Shown here: in pieces, positions 1-7,652 of the stretch
How the letters are laid out: every line of letters starts with the position of its first letter
How positions within the stretch are numbered: position 1 is the first letter of the stretch
Assembly: GCF_015352455.1 (NCBI RefSeq)
Contig: NZ_JADKPN010000022.1
Span: 1-38,141 of the forward strand
Direction of reading: 5' to 3'
DNA: 38,141 nt
Origin: Nocardioides islandensis
GTDB lineage: Bacteria; Actinomycetota; Actinomycetes; Propionibacteriales; Nocardioidaceae
Position numbers and translations under genes: made by a program
Notes under the pieces: generated by a model
The model's input: only the letters and a program-made list of their open reading frames with translations
Told to the model about the DNA's origin: nothing
Database searches by the model: none

Positions 1-2
1 CA

Positions 3-85
3 TCGGGGCCTCCCACAACTGTTGGATAGGCCGAGCAGGCAGCCCCTACTCGGTAACCCACGACCATTTGTGAGTGAGGCCCCGA
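3..85. repeat. Long inverted repeat enclosing an inner hairpin
   Basis: Positions 3-12 (TCGGGGCCTC) pair perfectly with 76-85 (GAGGCCCCGA), with a further CACA/TGTG pairing inside. Within this outer stem a second hairpin pairs 31-39 with 45-53 (CCGAGCAGG against CCTACTCGG, one mismatch). A small CAAC-T-GTTG palindrome lies at 17-25. The nested layout resembles a folded RNA or a mobile palindromic repeat. It lies about 100 bp past the aceE stop, so it could belong to the aceE 3' region or to a neighbour outside the window. No known RNA family was recognised and it is not a tRNA. Confidence 0.45.
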
Positions 86-129
86 CCCGCAACCCCGTCT
101 GCGCGACCGGGTCACGCCATACCGTCTAG

Positions 130-180
130 TCGAGTTGCGTGCCGGAGGCGCAACTCGGACGTGTCAGGGACGCAACTCGA
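130..180 (-). terminator. Inverted repeat / probable aceE terminator
   Basis: A perfect 11-bp inverted repeat (TCGAGTTGCGT at 130-140, ACGCAACTCGA at 170-180) begins 2 bp after the aceE stop codon. A third arm at 149-157 (CGCAACTCG) can pair with the same left arm, so two alternative hairpins are possible. There is no clear T-tract, as is common in high-GC actinobacteria. The position suggests termination or mRNA 3'-end protection; the compact 51-bp element could also be a dispersed repeat. Confidence 0.5.
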
Positions 181-181
181 C

Positions 182-2956
182 CTAGGCGTCGCCGCCCTCC
201 TGCTTGACGCCACGGACGGCGGTGGGGTCGGTGATGCGGTAGTGGTCGATGGCCTTCTGGACGGTGTCCTTGCCGATGACGCCCTCGTCGGCGAGGGCGT
301 ACAGCGCCTGGACGACGACCGACTCGGCGTCGATCTTGAAGAAGCGGCGGGCGGCGGCCCGGGTGTCGGCGAAGCCGAACCCGTCGGCGCCGAGCGCGTG
401 GAAGTGCTGCGGCACCCACGGTGAGATCTGCTGCTGCACGGCCTTCATGTAGTCGCTGACGGCCACGACCGGGCCCGGCGCGCGGCCGAGCTTGCGGGTC
501 ACGAAGGGGACGCGCGGTGTCTCGGTGGGGTTGAGCAGGTTCCACTCCTCGGTGGCCAGCGCCTCGCGGGACAGCTCGTTCCAGGAGGTGACCGACCAGG
601 TGTCGGCGCCGATGCCCCAGTCGTGGGCGAGCATCTCCTGGGCCTTGGCGATCCAGGCGTACCCGACCCCGGAGGCCAGCAGCTGCACGCGCGGTGCGTC
701 ACCGGGCAGCTCCGCGGTGGGCGAGGAGACGTGGTGGATGCCGCCCAGCAGGCCCTCGAGGTCGAGGTCCTCGGGTTCCTTCGGCTGGACCGCCGGCTCG
801 TTGTAGACGGTGAGGTAGTAGATGACGTCCTCGCCGTGGGGGTGGCGGTCGGTCGAGCCGTACATCCGGTCGAGGCCGTTGCGCACGATGTGCGCGATCT
901 CGTAGGAGAACGCCGGGTCGTAGTGCACGACGGCCGGGTTGGTGAGCGCGATCAGCGGGGAGTGGCCGTCGGCGTGCTGGAGGCCCTCGCCGGTCAGCGT
1001 CGTGCGGCCCGCGGTGGCGCCGATGAGGAAGCCCCGTGCCAGCTGGTCGGCCATCGCCCAGATCGAGTCGGCGGTGCGCTGGAAGCCGAACATCGAGTAG
1101 AAGATGTAGACCGGGATCATCGGTTCGCCGTGGGTGGAGTACGACGACCCGGCGGCCGTCGCGGACGCCACGCAGCCCGCCTCGGAGATGCCCTCGTGGA
1201 GCATCTGGCCCTGCGGGGACTCCTTGTAGGCCATCAACAACTGGCGGTCGACCCCCTCGTAGGTCTGGCCGGCCGGGTTGTAGATCTTGGCGGTCGAGAA
1301 CATCGAGTCCATGCCGAACGTGCGGTACTCGTCCGGGGCGATCGGCACGATCCGCTTGCCGATCGACTCGTCCTTCATCAGGTCCTTCAGCAGCCGGACG
1401 AACGCCATCGTGGTGGCGATGGCCTGCTTGCCGGAGCCGGCCCGCAGCTCGTCGTACATCTTCTCGCCGGGCAGTGTGACCTTCACCGGGTTGACCTTGC
1501 GCATCGGCACCCCGCCGCCGAGGGCGGCCCGCCGCTCGCGGAGGTACGCCAGCACGTCGCTGTCCTCGCCCGGGTGGTAGAACGGCGCCGACCCGTCGGC
1601 GTCGTAGGCGTCGTCGATCTCCTTGTCGGAGATGGGCAGCTCGAGCCGGTCGCGGAAGGCCTTCAAGGTCGGGGCGTTGAGCTTCTTCATCTGGTGGGTG
1701 GCGTTCTTGCCCTCCAGCGCCTCGATCGTCCAGCCCTTCACCGTGTGGGCCAGGATCACCGTCGGCTGTCCCACGTGGTCCGCGGCGGCCTTGAAGGCGG
1801 CGTACACCTTGCGGTAGTCGTGGCCACCGCGCGGCAGCAGCTCGATGTCACGGTCGGTGAGGTGCTCGACCATCTTCTTCAGGCGCGCGTCGGGGCCGAA
1901 GAAGTGCTCGCGGATGTAGGCGCCATCCTCGACGGAGTAGGTCTGGAACTCGCCGTCGGGGGTGCGGTTCATCTGGTTGACCAGCACGCCGTCGACGTCC
2001 TTGGCCAGCAGGGCGTCCCACTCGCGGCCCCAGATCACCTTGATGACGTTCCAGCCGGCGCCGCGGAAGTTGGCCTCGAGCTCCTGGATGATCTTGCCGT
2101 TGCCGGTGACCGGCCCGTCGAGCTGCTGCAGGTTGCAGTTGATGATCCAGGTGAGGTTGTCGAGCTCGTCGCGGGCCGCGAGGCGGATGGCGCCCAGCGA
2201 CTCGGGCTCGCCCATCTCGCCGTCGCCGAGGAAGGCGTACACCTGCTGCTGGCTGGTGTCCTTGATGCCGCGGTTGGCCAGGTAGCGGTTGAAGCGCGCC
2301 TGGTAGATCGAGTTGATCGCCGCCAGGCCCATGGAGACCGTGGGGAACTCCCAGAACTCCGGCATCAGGCGCGGGTGGGGGTACGACGACAGGCCCTGGC
2401 CCGGGCCGTGCTGGACCTCCTGGCGGAAGTGGCCGAGCTGGTCGGCGGTGAGCCGCTTCATCAGGTACGCGCGGGCGTAGATGCCCGGCGCCGCATGGCC
2501 CTGGATGAACAGCTGGTCCCCGCCGCCCGGGTGCTCCTTGCCGCGGAAGAAGTGGTTGTAGCCGACCTCGTAGAGGCTGGCGGCCGAGGCGTACGTCGCG
2601 ATGTGCCCGCCGACCTCGAGGCCCTTGCGGTTGGCCGAGGAGACCATCACCGCGGCGTTCCACCGGATCAGCCGGCGTACCTGCCGCTCCATCTCCTCGT
2701 CACCGGGGAACCAGGGTTCGCGCTCGGGCGGGATCGTGTTGATGTAGTCGGTGCTGCGCAGGGCGGGCACGCCGACCTGCTGCTCGCGGGCCCGCTCGAG
2801 GAGCCGCAGCATCACGTAGCGGGCCCGCTCGCGGCCGCGCTCGTCGACCATCGCGTCGAACGAGTCGACCCATTCCTGGGTCTCGTCGGGGTCGATGTCG
2901 GGGAGCTGGGTCGGCAGACCCTCGTGGATCACGGGGCGGGAGGACTTGTCGCTCAC
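182..2956 (-). CDS. aceE: Pyruvate dehydrogenase E1 component (homodimeric type)
   Basis: Decarboxylates pyruvate with thiamine diphosphate and passes the acetyl group to the lipoyl E2 subunit, linking glycolysis to acetyl-CoA. About 924 residues, the usual size of the single-chain alpha2-type E1. The ThDP motif is clear: GDGEMGEPES followed by NCNLQQLDGPV, and the early PEREPWFPGDEE segment is typical of the family. The start is taken as GTG at 2956; an adjacent GTG at 2959 is equally possible. A GGAGGT sequence at 2980-2975 lies somewhat far upstream. Between them is an out-of-frame ATG CAG TGG TGA whose stop overlaps the start, possibly chance. The frame stays open to a GTG at 3022, but that extension does not look like the family. 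Divergent from the DUF3052 gene. Confidence 0.95.
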   Translation of the reverse strand: MSDKSSRPVIHEGLPTQLPDIDPDETQEWVDSFDAMVDERGRERARYVMLRLLERAREQQVGVPALRSTDYINTIPPEREPWFPGDEEMERQVRRLIRWNAAVMVSSANRKGLEVGGHIATYASAASLYEVGYNHFFRGKEHPGGGDQLFIQGHAAPGIYARAYLMKRLTADQLGHFRQEVQHGPGQGLSSYPHPRLMPEFWEFPTVSMGLAAINSIYQARFNRYLANRGIKDTSQQQVYAFLGDGEMGEPESLGAIRLAARDELDNLTWIINCNLQQLDGPVTGNGKIIQELEANFRGAGWNVIKVIWGREWDALLAKDVDGVLVNQMNRTPDGEFQTYSVEDGAYIREHFFGPDARLKKMVEHLTDRDIELLPRGGHDYRKVYAAFKAAADHVGQPTVILAHTVKGWTIEALEGKNATHQMKKLNAPTLKAFRDRLELPISDKEIDDAYDADGSAPFYHPGEDSDVLAYLRERRAALGGGVPMRKVNPVKVTLPGEKMYDELRAGSGKQAIATTMAFVRLLKDLMKDESIGKRIVPIAPDEYRTFGMDSMFSTAKIYNPAGQTYEGVDRQLLMAYKESPQGQMLHEGISEAGCVASATAAGSSYSTHGEPMIPVYIFYSMFGFQRTADSIWAMADQLARGFLIGATAGRTTLTGEGLQHADGHSPLIALTNPAVVHYDPAFSYEIAHIVRNGLDRMYGSTDRHPHGEDVIYYLTVYNEPAVQPKEPEDLDLEGLLGGIHHVSSPTAELPGDAPRVQLLASGVGYAWIAKAQEMLAHDWGIGADTWSVTSWNELSREALATEEWNLLNPTETPRVPFVTRKLGRAPGPVVAVSDYMKAVQQQISPWVPQHFHALGADGFGFADTRAAARRFFKIDAESVVVQALYALADEGVIGKDTVQKAIDHYRITDPTAVRGVKQEGGDA

Positions 2957-3081
2957 CACTGCATCGTTGCACGCACCTCCCGGCTTGCACACTCGCGGCA
3001 AACCCGGTGGACTACTGCTCACCTGCGGCTCAACCGAGGGTTCGCGGGACCTGTCACCAAGACCCTGAGAGCGAGGAGACC
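2957..3081. promoter_or_regulatory. Divergent aceE / DUF3052 promoter region
   Basis: This 125-bp gap separates the divergent starts of aceE and the DUF3052 operon and must carry promoters for both. I could not pick a convincing -35/-10 pair for either direction. A GGAGGT on the minus strand (2980-2975) and GAGGAG on the plus strand (3073-3078) are the likely ribosome binding sites. Confidence 0.4.
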
Positions 3082-3510
3082 GTGAGCGCGACCGCAGGCG
3101 GCGGATCCACGGCCACGACCGTGGCCGGTCGGCTCGGTCTGAGCGCCGGTCTGGTCGTGCAGGAGCTCGGCTGGGACAACGACACCGACGACGACCTCCG
3201 GGTCGCGGTCGAGGACGCGATCGACGCCGACATGGTGGACGGCGACTACGGCAACGTGGTGGACGCCGTGCTCTTGTGGTGGCGCAGCGACGACGGCGAC
3301 CTCGTCGACGGCCTGGTGGACGCCCTGACCGACCTCGTCGGCGGCGGCTCCATCTGGCTGCTCACGCCCAAGGTGGGCCGTCCCGGTGCCGTCGAGGCCG
3401 CCGACATCGCGGAGGCCGCGCCGATCGCCGGGCTGGCGCAGACCACCACCGCGGCGGTCAGCAAGGACTGGACGGCGACCCGGCTGGTCGCCCCCAAGTC
3501 CCGCCCGTAG
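3082..3510 (+). CDS. DUF3052 family protein
   Basis: A 142-residue acidic protein of unknown function, family DUF3052 (PF11253 as I recall), found across actinobacteria next to aceE (Rv2239c in M. tuberculosis). Recognisable pieces are LGLSAGLVVQELGWDND near the N-terminus, an acidic middle (DAIDADMVDGDYGNVVD) and WLLTPKVGRPG, which together give an alpha/beta fold with no obvious catalytic residues. The GTG start has GAGGAG only 3 nt upstream, a tight spacing. The gene is divergent from aceE and 33 bp ahead of an acyl-CoA synthetase, probably in one transcript. No biochemical role can be read from the sequence. Confidence 0.85.
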   Translation: MSATAGGGSTATTVAGRLGLSAGLVVQELGWDNDTDDDLRVAVEDAIDADMVDGDYGNVVDAVLLWWRSDDGDLVDGLVDALTDLVGGGSIWLLTPKVGRPGAVEAADIAEAAPIAGLAQTTTAAVSKDWTATRLVAPKSRP

Positions 3511-3543
3511 GCGCGTCCTCCCCTGGGGGCATACTCACAGGCG

Positions 3544-5241
3544 ATGCCTCCCTCCCTTCCGTCATCACTGCTGCGCCCGATCGCGCCGATCCTGAACCCG
3601 GTCCTGGCCAGGGCCGCCCGGGGTGGCACCGCCGCGACCGTCCTGGCGAGGGCCGGCCTGGTGCGGCCCTACCTGCCCTCGCAGCTGCTGACGGTCGGCA
3701 AGGTGCTCACGAAGTGGGGCACGGGTCCCGCCGGCGGGTTCACGGCGCTGGCGGTGCTGGACCCCGACCGCGAGGGCATCGTCGACGAGCGCGGCTCGAG
3801 CACGTGGGGCGAGATGCACCGTCGCAGCAACGCCCTGGCCCGGGCCCTCAAGGAGCGCGGCGTCGGCGAGGGGGACGCGGTGGCGATCATGTGCCGCAAC
3901 CACCGTGGGTTCGCCGACGCGACCGTCGCCGCGGCCAAGCTCGGCGCGGACCTGCTCTACCTCAACACCGCGTTCGCCGGCCCCCAGCTGGTCGACGTGC
4001 TGGAGCGGGAGAAGCCGCGGGCGGTCATCCACGACGAGGAGTTCACCGACCTGCTGGCGGACGCCTCGGTCGGGCAGCGGCTGCTGGCCTGGACCGACGG
4101 GTCATCGGGTCACGTGACAGGCGCTGGCGCGCCTTCCTCGACCAGCGATGACGGGCTCGGCACCCTCGACGAGCTGATCGAGCGGTACCCCGACGCCGAC
4201 CTCGACCCACCCGGCCGGCACGCCCGCATCGTGATCCTCACCTCCGGCACGACGGGCACGCCCAAGGGCGCGCCGCGCACCGAGGCCGGCATCGGAGCGG
4301 CGGTCTCGCTGCTGTCGCGGATCCCGCTGAGGTACGGCATGCGGATCCATGTCGCCGCCCCGCTGTTCCACACGTGGGGCTTCGCCCACTACATGCTGGC
4401 CGCGCTGATGGGGGAGACGGTCGTGCTGCGGCGACGCTTCGACCCCGAGGGCTTCCTCCAGGCGATCCAGGACGAACGGTGCGAGGCGGCCGCGGTCATC
4501 CCGGTGATGCTCCAGCGGGTGATGGCGCTGCCCCCCGAGGTGCGCGACCGCTACGACCTCACCCGCGTCGAGGTGGTCGCGGCATCGGGCTCGGCGCTGC
4601 CCGGCGACCTGGCGCTGGAGTGGATGGACCAGTTCGGCGACAACCTCTACAACCTCTACGGCTCCACCGAGGTGGCCTACGCGTCGGTGGCCGACCCCAC
4701 CGACCTCCGCGAGGCGCCCACCAGCGCCGGCCGGCCGCCGTACGCCACGGTCGTGCGGATCCTCGACGACGAGGGGTTCCCGGTCCCGGACGGCGAGCCC
4801 GGGCGGATCTTCGTCGGCAACGGGATGCTGTTCGAGGGGTACACCGGCGGCGGCCACAAGGAGATGCGCGACGGGCTGATGTCCTCGGGTGATGTCGGCC
4901 GGATCGGCCCGGACGGGCGCTTGTACGTCGAGGGGCGCGACGACGAGATGATCGTGTCCGGCGGCGAGAACGTCTTCCCCGCCGAGGTCGAGGACTGTCT
5001 GGCCCGGCACGAGCGCGTGGTCGAGGCCGCCGCGGTCGGGGTCGACGACCCGGACTTCGGGAAGCGGCTGCGGGCCTTCGTCGTGGTGTCTGAGCCGGCT
5101 CCCACCGAGGACGACCTGAAGGACTGGGTCAAGCAGAACCTCGCCCGGTACAAGGTGCCGCGCGAGATCGTGTTCCTGGACGAGCTGCCGCGCAACGCGA
5201 CCGGCAAGATCCTCAAGCGCGAGCTGATGGAGAGGGCATGA
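3544..5241 (+). CDS. Acyl-CoA synthetase (AMP-binding, FadD-like)
   Basis: A 565-residue member of the ANL superfamily: it activates a carboxylic acid as acyl-AMP and then forms the CoA thioester. Motifs in order: P-loop ILTSGTTGTPKGAPR (about 230-244), NLYGSTE (about 373), SGDVGRIGPDGRLYVEGRDDE, GGENVFPAEVE, and the C-terminal ATGKILKREL with the adenylation lysine. An N-terminal extension of about 60 residues resembles mycobacterial FadD2/FadD12-like proteins; the substrate, probably a medium or long acyl chain, is not readable. The start ATG has no Shine-Dalgarno sequence, but CATACT lies 8 nt upstream, so translation may be leaderless. The stop overlaps the ahpE start (ATGA). Residues about 189-204 are encoded by a copy of a dispersed repeat. 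Confidence 0.9.
   Translation: MPPSLPSSLLRPIAPILNPVLARAARGGTAATVLARAGLVRPYLPSQLLTVGKVLTKWGTGPAGGFTALAVLDPDREGIVDERGSSTWGEMHRRSNALARALKERGVGEGDAVAIMCRNHRGFADATVAAAKLGADLLYLNTAFAGPQLVDVLEREKPRAVIHDEEFTDLLADASVGQRLLAWTDGSSGHVTGAGAPSSTSDDGLGTLDELIERYPDADLDPPGRHARIVILTSGTTGTPKGAPRTEAGIGAAVSLLSRIPLRYGMRIHVAAPLFHTWGFAHYMLAALMGETVVLRRRFDPEGFLQAIQDERCEAAAVIPVMLQRVMALPPEVRDRYDLTRVEVVAASGSALPGDLALEWMDQFGDNLYNLYGSTEVAYASVADPTDLREAPTSAGRPPYATVVRILDDEGFPVPDGEPGRIFVGNGMLFEGYTGGGHKEMRDGLMSSGDVGRIGPDGRLYVEGRDDEMIVSGGENVFPAEVEDCLARHERVVEAAAVGVDDPDFGKRLRAFVVVSEPAPTEDDLKDWVKQNLARYKVPREIVFLDELPRNATGKILKRELMERA
4108..4146 (+). repeat. Dispersed repeat copy inside an acyl-CoA synthetase gene
   Basis: The segment starts GGTCACGTGACAGG and ends TCCTCGACCAGCG. 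It matches the two ends of the 45-bp repeat unit at 38029-38141 (GGTCTCGTGACGGG... and TCCTCGACCAGCG, 13 of 13 at the right end). Only the middle hairpin part differs. It is read in frame and adds a Gly/Ala/Ser/Thr-rich loop (GHVTGAGAPSSTS) before LGTLDELIERY. Confidence 0.7.
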
Positions 5242-5768
5242 CGGAGACCGGCCCGGAGACTGGCCCAGAAACCGGCCCAGAGACCGGCCAGGACACGGGC
5301 CTCACGATCGGCGGACCCGCGCCCGACTTCACCCTGCGCGACCAGTTCGGGCAGGACGTCACGCTGTCCTCGTTCGCCGGCCGCAAGGCGGTGCTGGTCG
5401 TGTTCTACCCCTACGCCTTCTCCAACGTGTGCACCGGCGAGATGGCGCAGATCCGCGGGCGGCTCGACGAGTTCATGACGTTCGACTCCGAGGTGCTGGC
5501 GGTCTCTTGCGACCCCACGGCGGCCCTGCGGGCCTTCGCCGACCACGACGGGCTCAACTTCCCGCTGCTGTCGGACTTCTGGCCGCACGGCGAGGTGAGC
5601 AAGCTGTACGGCGTCTTCGACGAGGCCAAGGGCCGGCCGCGGCGGTCGTCGTACGTCGTCGACAAGCGCGGTCTGGTGCGCTGGGCGGTTCACAACCCGA
5701 CCGCCGTCGGACGCGACCTGGACGAGCACGTGCGGCAGCTGCACCTGGTGGCCGACGAGGTGGCCTGA
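5238..5768 (+). CDS. ahpE: AhpE-type peroxiredoxin
   Basis: A thiol peroxidase that reduces hydroperoxides or peroxynitrite in the cytoplasm. The 176 residues align well with M. tuberculosis AhpE: GGPAPDFTLRDQFGQDVTL, then FYPYAFSNVCTGE with the peroxidatic Cys at residue 65, then FPLLSDFWPHGEVSKLYGVFDE and YVVDKRG. A second Cys at residue 91 (AVSCDP), absent from the M. tuberculosis protein as I recall it, could act as a resolving Cys. The first ~21 residues are a low-complexity TGPE repeat not seen in the family core. The ATG overlaps the upstream TGA by 4 bp, which fixes the start and suggests translational coupling. Confidence 0.92.
   Translation: MTETGPETGPETGPETGQDTGLTIGGPAPDFTLRDQFGQDVTLSSFAGRKAVLVVFYPYAFSNVCTGEMAQIRGRLDEFMTFDSEVLAVSCDPTAALRAFADHDGLNFPLLSDFWPHGEVSKLYGVFDEAKGRPRRSSYVVDKRGLVRWAVHNPTAVGRDLDEHVRQLHLVADEVA
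5244..5291 (+). repeat. 12-bp tandem repeat at the ahpE 5' end
   Basis: Four imperfect 12-bp units (GAGACCGGCCCG and variants) encode the repeated ETGP peptide before the peroxiredoxin fold. Slippage here would change protein length by four residues without breaking the frame. Confidence 0.8.
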
Positions 5769-5794
5769 GGGGGCGCTCGGCGGGCCACTCCCGG

Positions 5795-5814
5795 GGCCAC
5801 CCCTAGGGGTGGCC
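5795..5814. other. Perfect 20-bp palindrome after ahpE
   Basis: GGCCACCCCT is followed directly by its reverse complement AGGGGTGGCC, 26 bp past the ahpE stop. It could be part of transcription termination or a protein-binding site. No T-tract follows. Confidence 0.5.
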
Positions 5815-5892
5815 TAGACCGCTTGTGAGGATTTTCAACGATTCGGGTGTCCCGGCTGGATCGCGCTTGTGTGGACGGCTAGTGTTCTTCCT

Positions 5893-5939
5893 GTCGAACC
5901 GCTGGTGACCCGAGACGCCAGCGGTTCGACTTTTTCTTT
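5893..5939 (+). terminator. Intrinsic terminator
   Basis: A 13-bp perfect stem (GTCGAACCGCTGG at 5893-5905 with CCAGCGGTTCGAC at 5918-5930) has a 12-nt loop and is followed by TTTTTCTTT. It is the only textbook rho-independent terminator in the window and would end the DUF3052-acs-ahpE transcript. A TAGTGT hexamer at 5880-5885 just upstream leaves open a very short separate transcript. Confidence 0.88.
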
Positions 5940-6028
5940 GTGCGCTCCGTGGGGCGCCGTTCCGGGGCGCTGTGAGCGTCCTTCCTCGGGCCCGTCTGGG
6001 CCATCGTCAGCGCCGCCGGCTGCGCGTG

Positions 6029-6059
6029 CGAGCGCCCGCCCGGTGAGGGCGGGCGCTCG
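6029..6059 (-). terminator. Hairpin terminator of the NPCBM-like gene
   Basis: A 13-bp perfect stem (CGAGCGCCCGCCC with GGGCGGGCGCTCG) has a 5-nt loop and lies 27 bp beyond the stop of the minus-strand gene at 6087. It has no T-tract, the usual high-GC form. Positions 5940-6028 between the two terminators show nothing else recognisable. Confidence 0.7.
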
Positions 6060-6086
6060 ACCGATCTTCAGGGATCAGGCCGTCGC

Positions 6087-6878
6087 TCAATCGGTGAGGA
6101 CGCGTGCGCTCCCCGCGGCCGGCTCGGTGGCCGGGGTTCCGCTGACCTGGGCGAAGCTGATGCGGATCCGGTAGGCGTCGGTCACGTCGAGGACCTGGTG
6201 GTCACTGACGCCGAGGTCGAAGGTCCGCTCGTACTTGGCCACACCGTCCGCGGTCAGGCGGATGGCGGCCTTGCCACCGGTCTCGGTGCGGTCGGAGAGC
6301 CCGAAGGTCGTGTCCAGCAGCGTGCTGTGGTGACCGAGGGTGTACTCCACGAAGCCCGAGGTGACCGTGGTCGGGGTGTAGAGCGACTGCTGGTAGTTGT
6401 CACCGTTGATCGGCAACGTGCCAGCCGTCACACCCTCGCCCGCACTCGTCTTCATCAGGGTCAGGTAGACCCAGCCCTGCACCTTCACGCCACGCTCGGG
6501 GCTGAGGTCCTGCTTGGCTACCTTGTCCGTGGTCTTCACGACGCGGTAGACGAGGTCCTTGCGGCTCTTCGGCGTGGTGACGAACTTGTAGGTGCCGTTG
6601 GCCTTGACGGTGGCCGTCCCCAGCTTGATCCACGTGTCCTGGTGCTCGTACTGCACCTGGACCAGCACCTTGCTCGCCTCGGGGGGCTGGGGGATGACCT
6701 GTCCGGTCAGCTTGACCTGGGTCTCGCCCGCGATGGCCTGTGTCGTCGAGGCCTTGAGGCTGACGTGGTAGGGACTCTGCGAGGCCGTCAGACCGGCGCC
6801 TGACGCGCCGGGAGCCGCCGCGCCCATGGCGGCGAGGACGACGATGGCGGTGGTGGCGATCAGTCTGCTGTGCTTCAT
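6087..6878 (-). CDS. Secreted protein with NPCBM-like C-terminal domain
   Basis: A 263-residue exported protein. Residues 1-28 are a signal peptide (MKHSR, hydrophobic stretch, then AAAPGASGA cleavage region). Residues about 30-150 form a beta-rich, Ig-like region (LTGQVIPQPPEASKVLVQVQYE...) with a repeated V-x-V pattern. The last ~110 residues (NGDNYQQSLYTP, VEYTLGHHSTLLDTTFGLSD, ADGVAKYERTFDLG, ARVL) look like an NPCBM/NEW2 carbohydrate-binding module. The likely role is extracellular sugar or surface binding; no catalytic motif is visible. The start at 6878 is chosen because GGAGA sits 6 nt upstream and the signal peptide begins there, although the frame is open further upstream. Single gene with its own terminator. 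Confidence 0.78.
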   Translation of the reverse strand: MKHSRLIATTAIVVLAAMGAAAPGASGAGLTASQSPYHVSLKASTTQAIAGETQVKLTGQVIPQPPEASKVLVQVQYEHQDTWIKLGTATVKANGTYKFVTTPKSRKDLVYRVVKTTDKVAKQDLSPERGVKVQGWVYLTLMKTSAGEGVTAGTLPINGDNYQQSLYTPTTVTSGFVEYTLGHHSTLLDTTFGLSDRTETGGKAAIRLTADGVAKYERTFDLGVSDHQVLDVTDAYRIRISFAQVSGTPATEPAAGSARVLTD

Positions 6879-7081
6879 CTCATCTCTCCTCATGTCACCG
6901 TCACGTGGTGGTGGCGGCAATTCCACTCTCGACCTGTCGCCGGCCGGTCCCCAGAGGCGTGAGCCCCGTCCCCGGGGGAACTTGGTCGCCGGATCCGGAG
7001 GGCCTTCGTCCGTTCTGCCGCCACCGCTGAATCCGAGCGAGATCGCGCCGACCGGGAGTCGTCGGGCGCCGGGCCGCGACC

Positions 7082-7561
7082 TCAGGAGTCGAGCTTCTCG
7101 TCCAGGTCCTGGAGCTGTCGCTGCACGATGTCGGCGAAGCGGCGGTCGACCAGCTCACGGTCGATCACCATCCGGCCGGTGCCGGAACGAGCGGCGCGTC
7201 CGACCCGCGAGCGGCGCCACCCGCCGACGGCATCCACCACGGGTGGCGCCGAGAGTGCCGTGGCCAGCGAGACGAGCAGGCCGATCGTCGGGGACAGCAC
7301 CAGCCATCCCACCACCACGGCCACGACGAGGGGCGTCGCGACGGCGACGCGGAGGGTCGTGGCGACCGATCCCGGGACGAGGCTCCAGGTCAGCACCCCG
7401 ACGAACAGGCTCAGGGTCAGTGAGGCCGAGAGCCACGAGGCCCACGTGCCGATCGCGGTGGCGCCGAGCAGGCCCACGGCCCCCACCAGGCCGGCGAGGG
7501 TCGGCCAGACGACGCGGTTCCACGTGCGGGACCGCAGCGGTTCGCGTGGTGAGGTGGTCAT
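7082..7561 (-). CDS. Small membrane protein of unknown function
   Basis: 159 residues with about four hydrophobic helices between residues 18 and 105 (for example VVWPTLAGLVGAVGLLGATAIGTW and VAVATPLVVAVVVGWLVL). A basic, soluble C-terminal tail follows (RRSRVGRAARSGTGRMVIDRELVDRRFADIVQRQLQDLDEKLDS) that may be helical or coiled coil. The ATG at 7561 has GGAG only about 3 nt upstream. It is divergent from the universal stress protein gene across a palindrome-rich gap, so the two may be co-regulated. I do not recognise the family. Positions 6879-7081 next to it contain no clear feature. Confidence 0.6.
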   Translation of the reverse strand: MTTSPREPLRSRTWNRVVWPTLAGLVGAVGLLGATAIGTWASWLSASLTLSLFVGVLTWSLVPGSVATTLRVAVATPLVVAVVVGWLVLSPTIGLLVSLATALSAPPVVDAVGGWRRSRVGRAARSGTGRMVIDRELVDRRFADIVQRQLQDLDEKLDS

Positions 7562-7652
7562 GTCTCCAGACTCGTCCGCGCCCGCCCGGACCGACAGGGC
7601 CCTTGCGCCACTGCTGCGATGACCTAGGTCCCAGGTCCCGACCGGAGGGCCC

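Noticed and set aside
3007..3081. An upstream extension of the DUF3052 protein
   Set aside because: The added residues are not family-like and lie in the divergent promoter region; GTG 3082 has a nearby purine-rich site.
623..3085. An 820-codon open frame opposite aceE
   Set aside because: It is a GC-driven mirror of aceE: Val/Leu/Ala/Gly/Asp-rich composition with no domain, and it runs antisense to almost all of a clear housekeeping gene.
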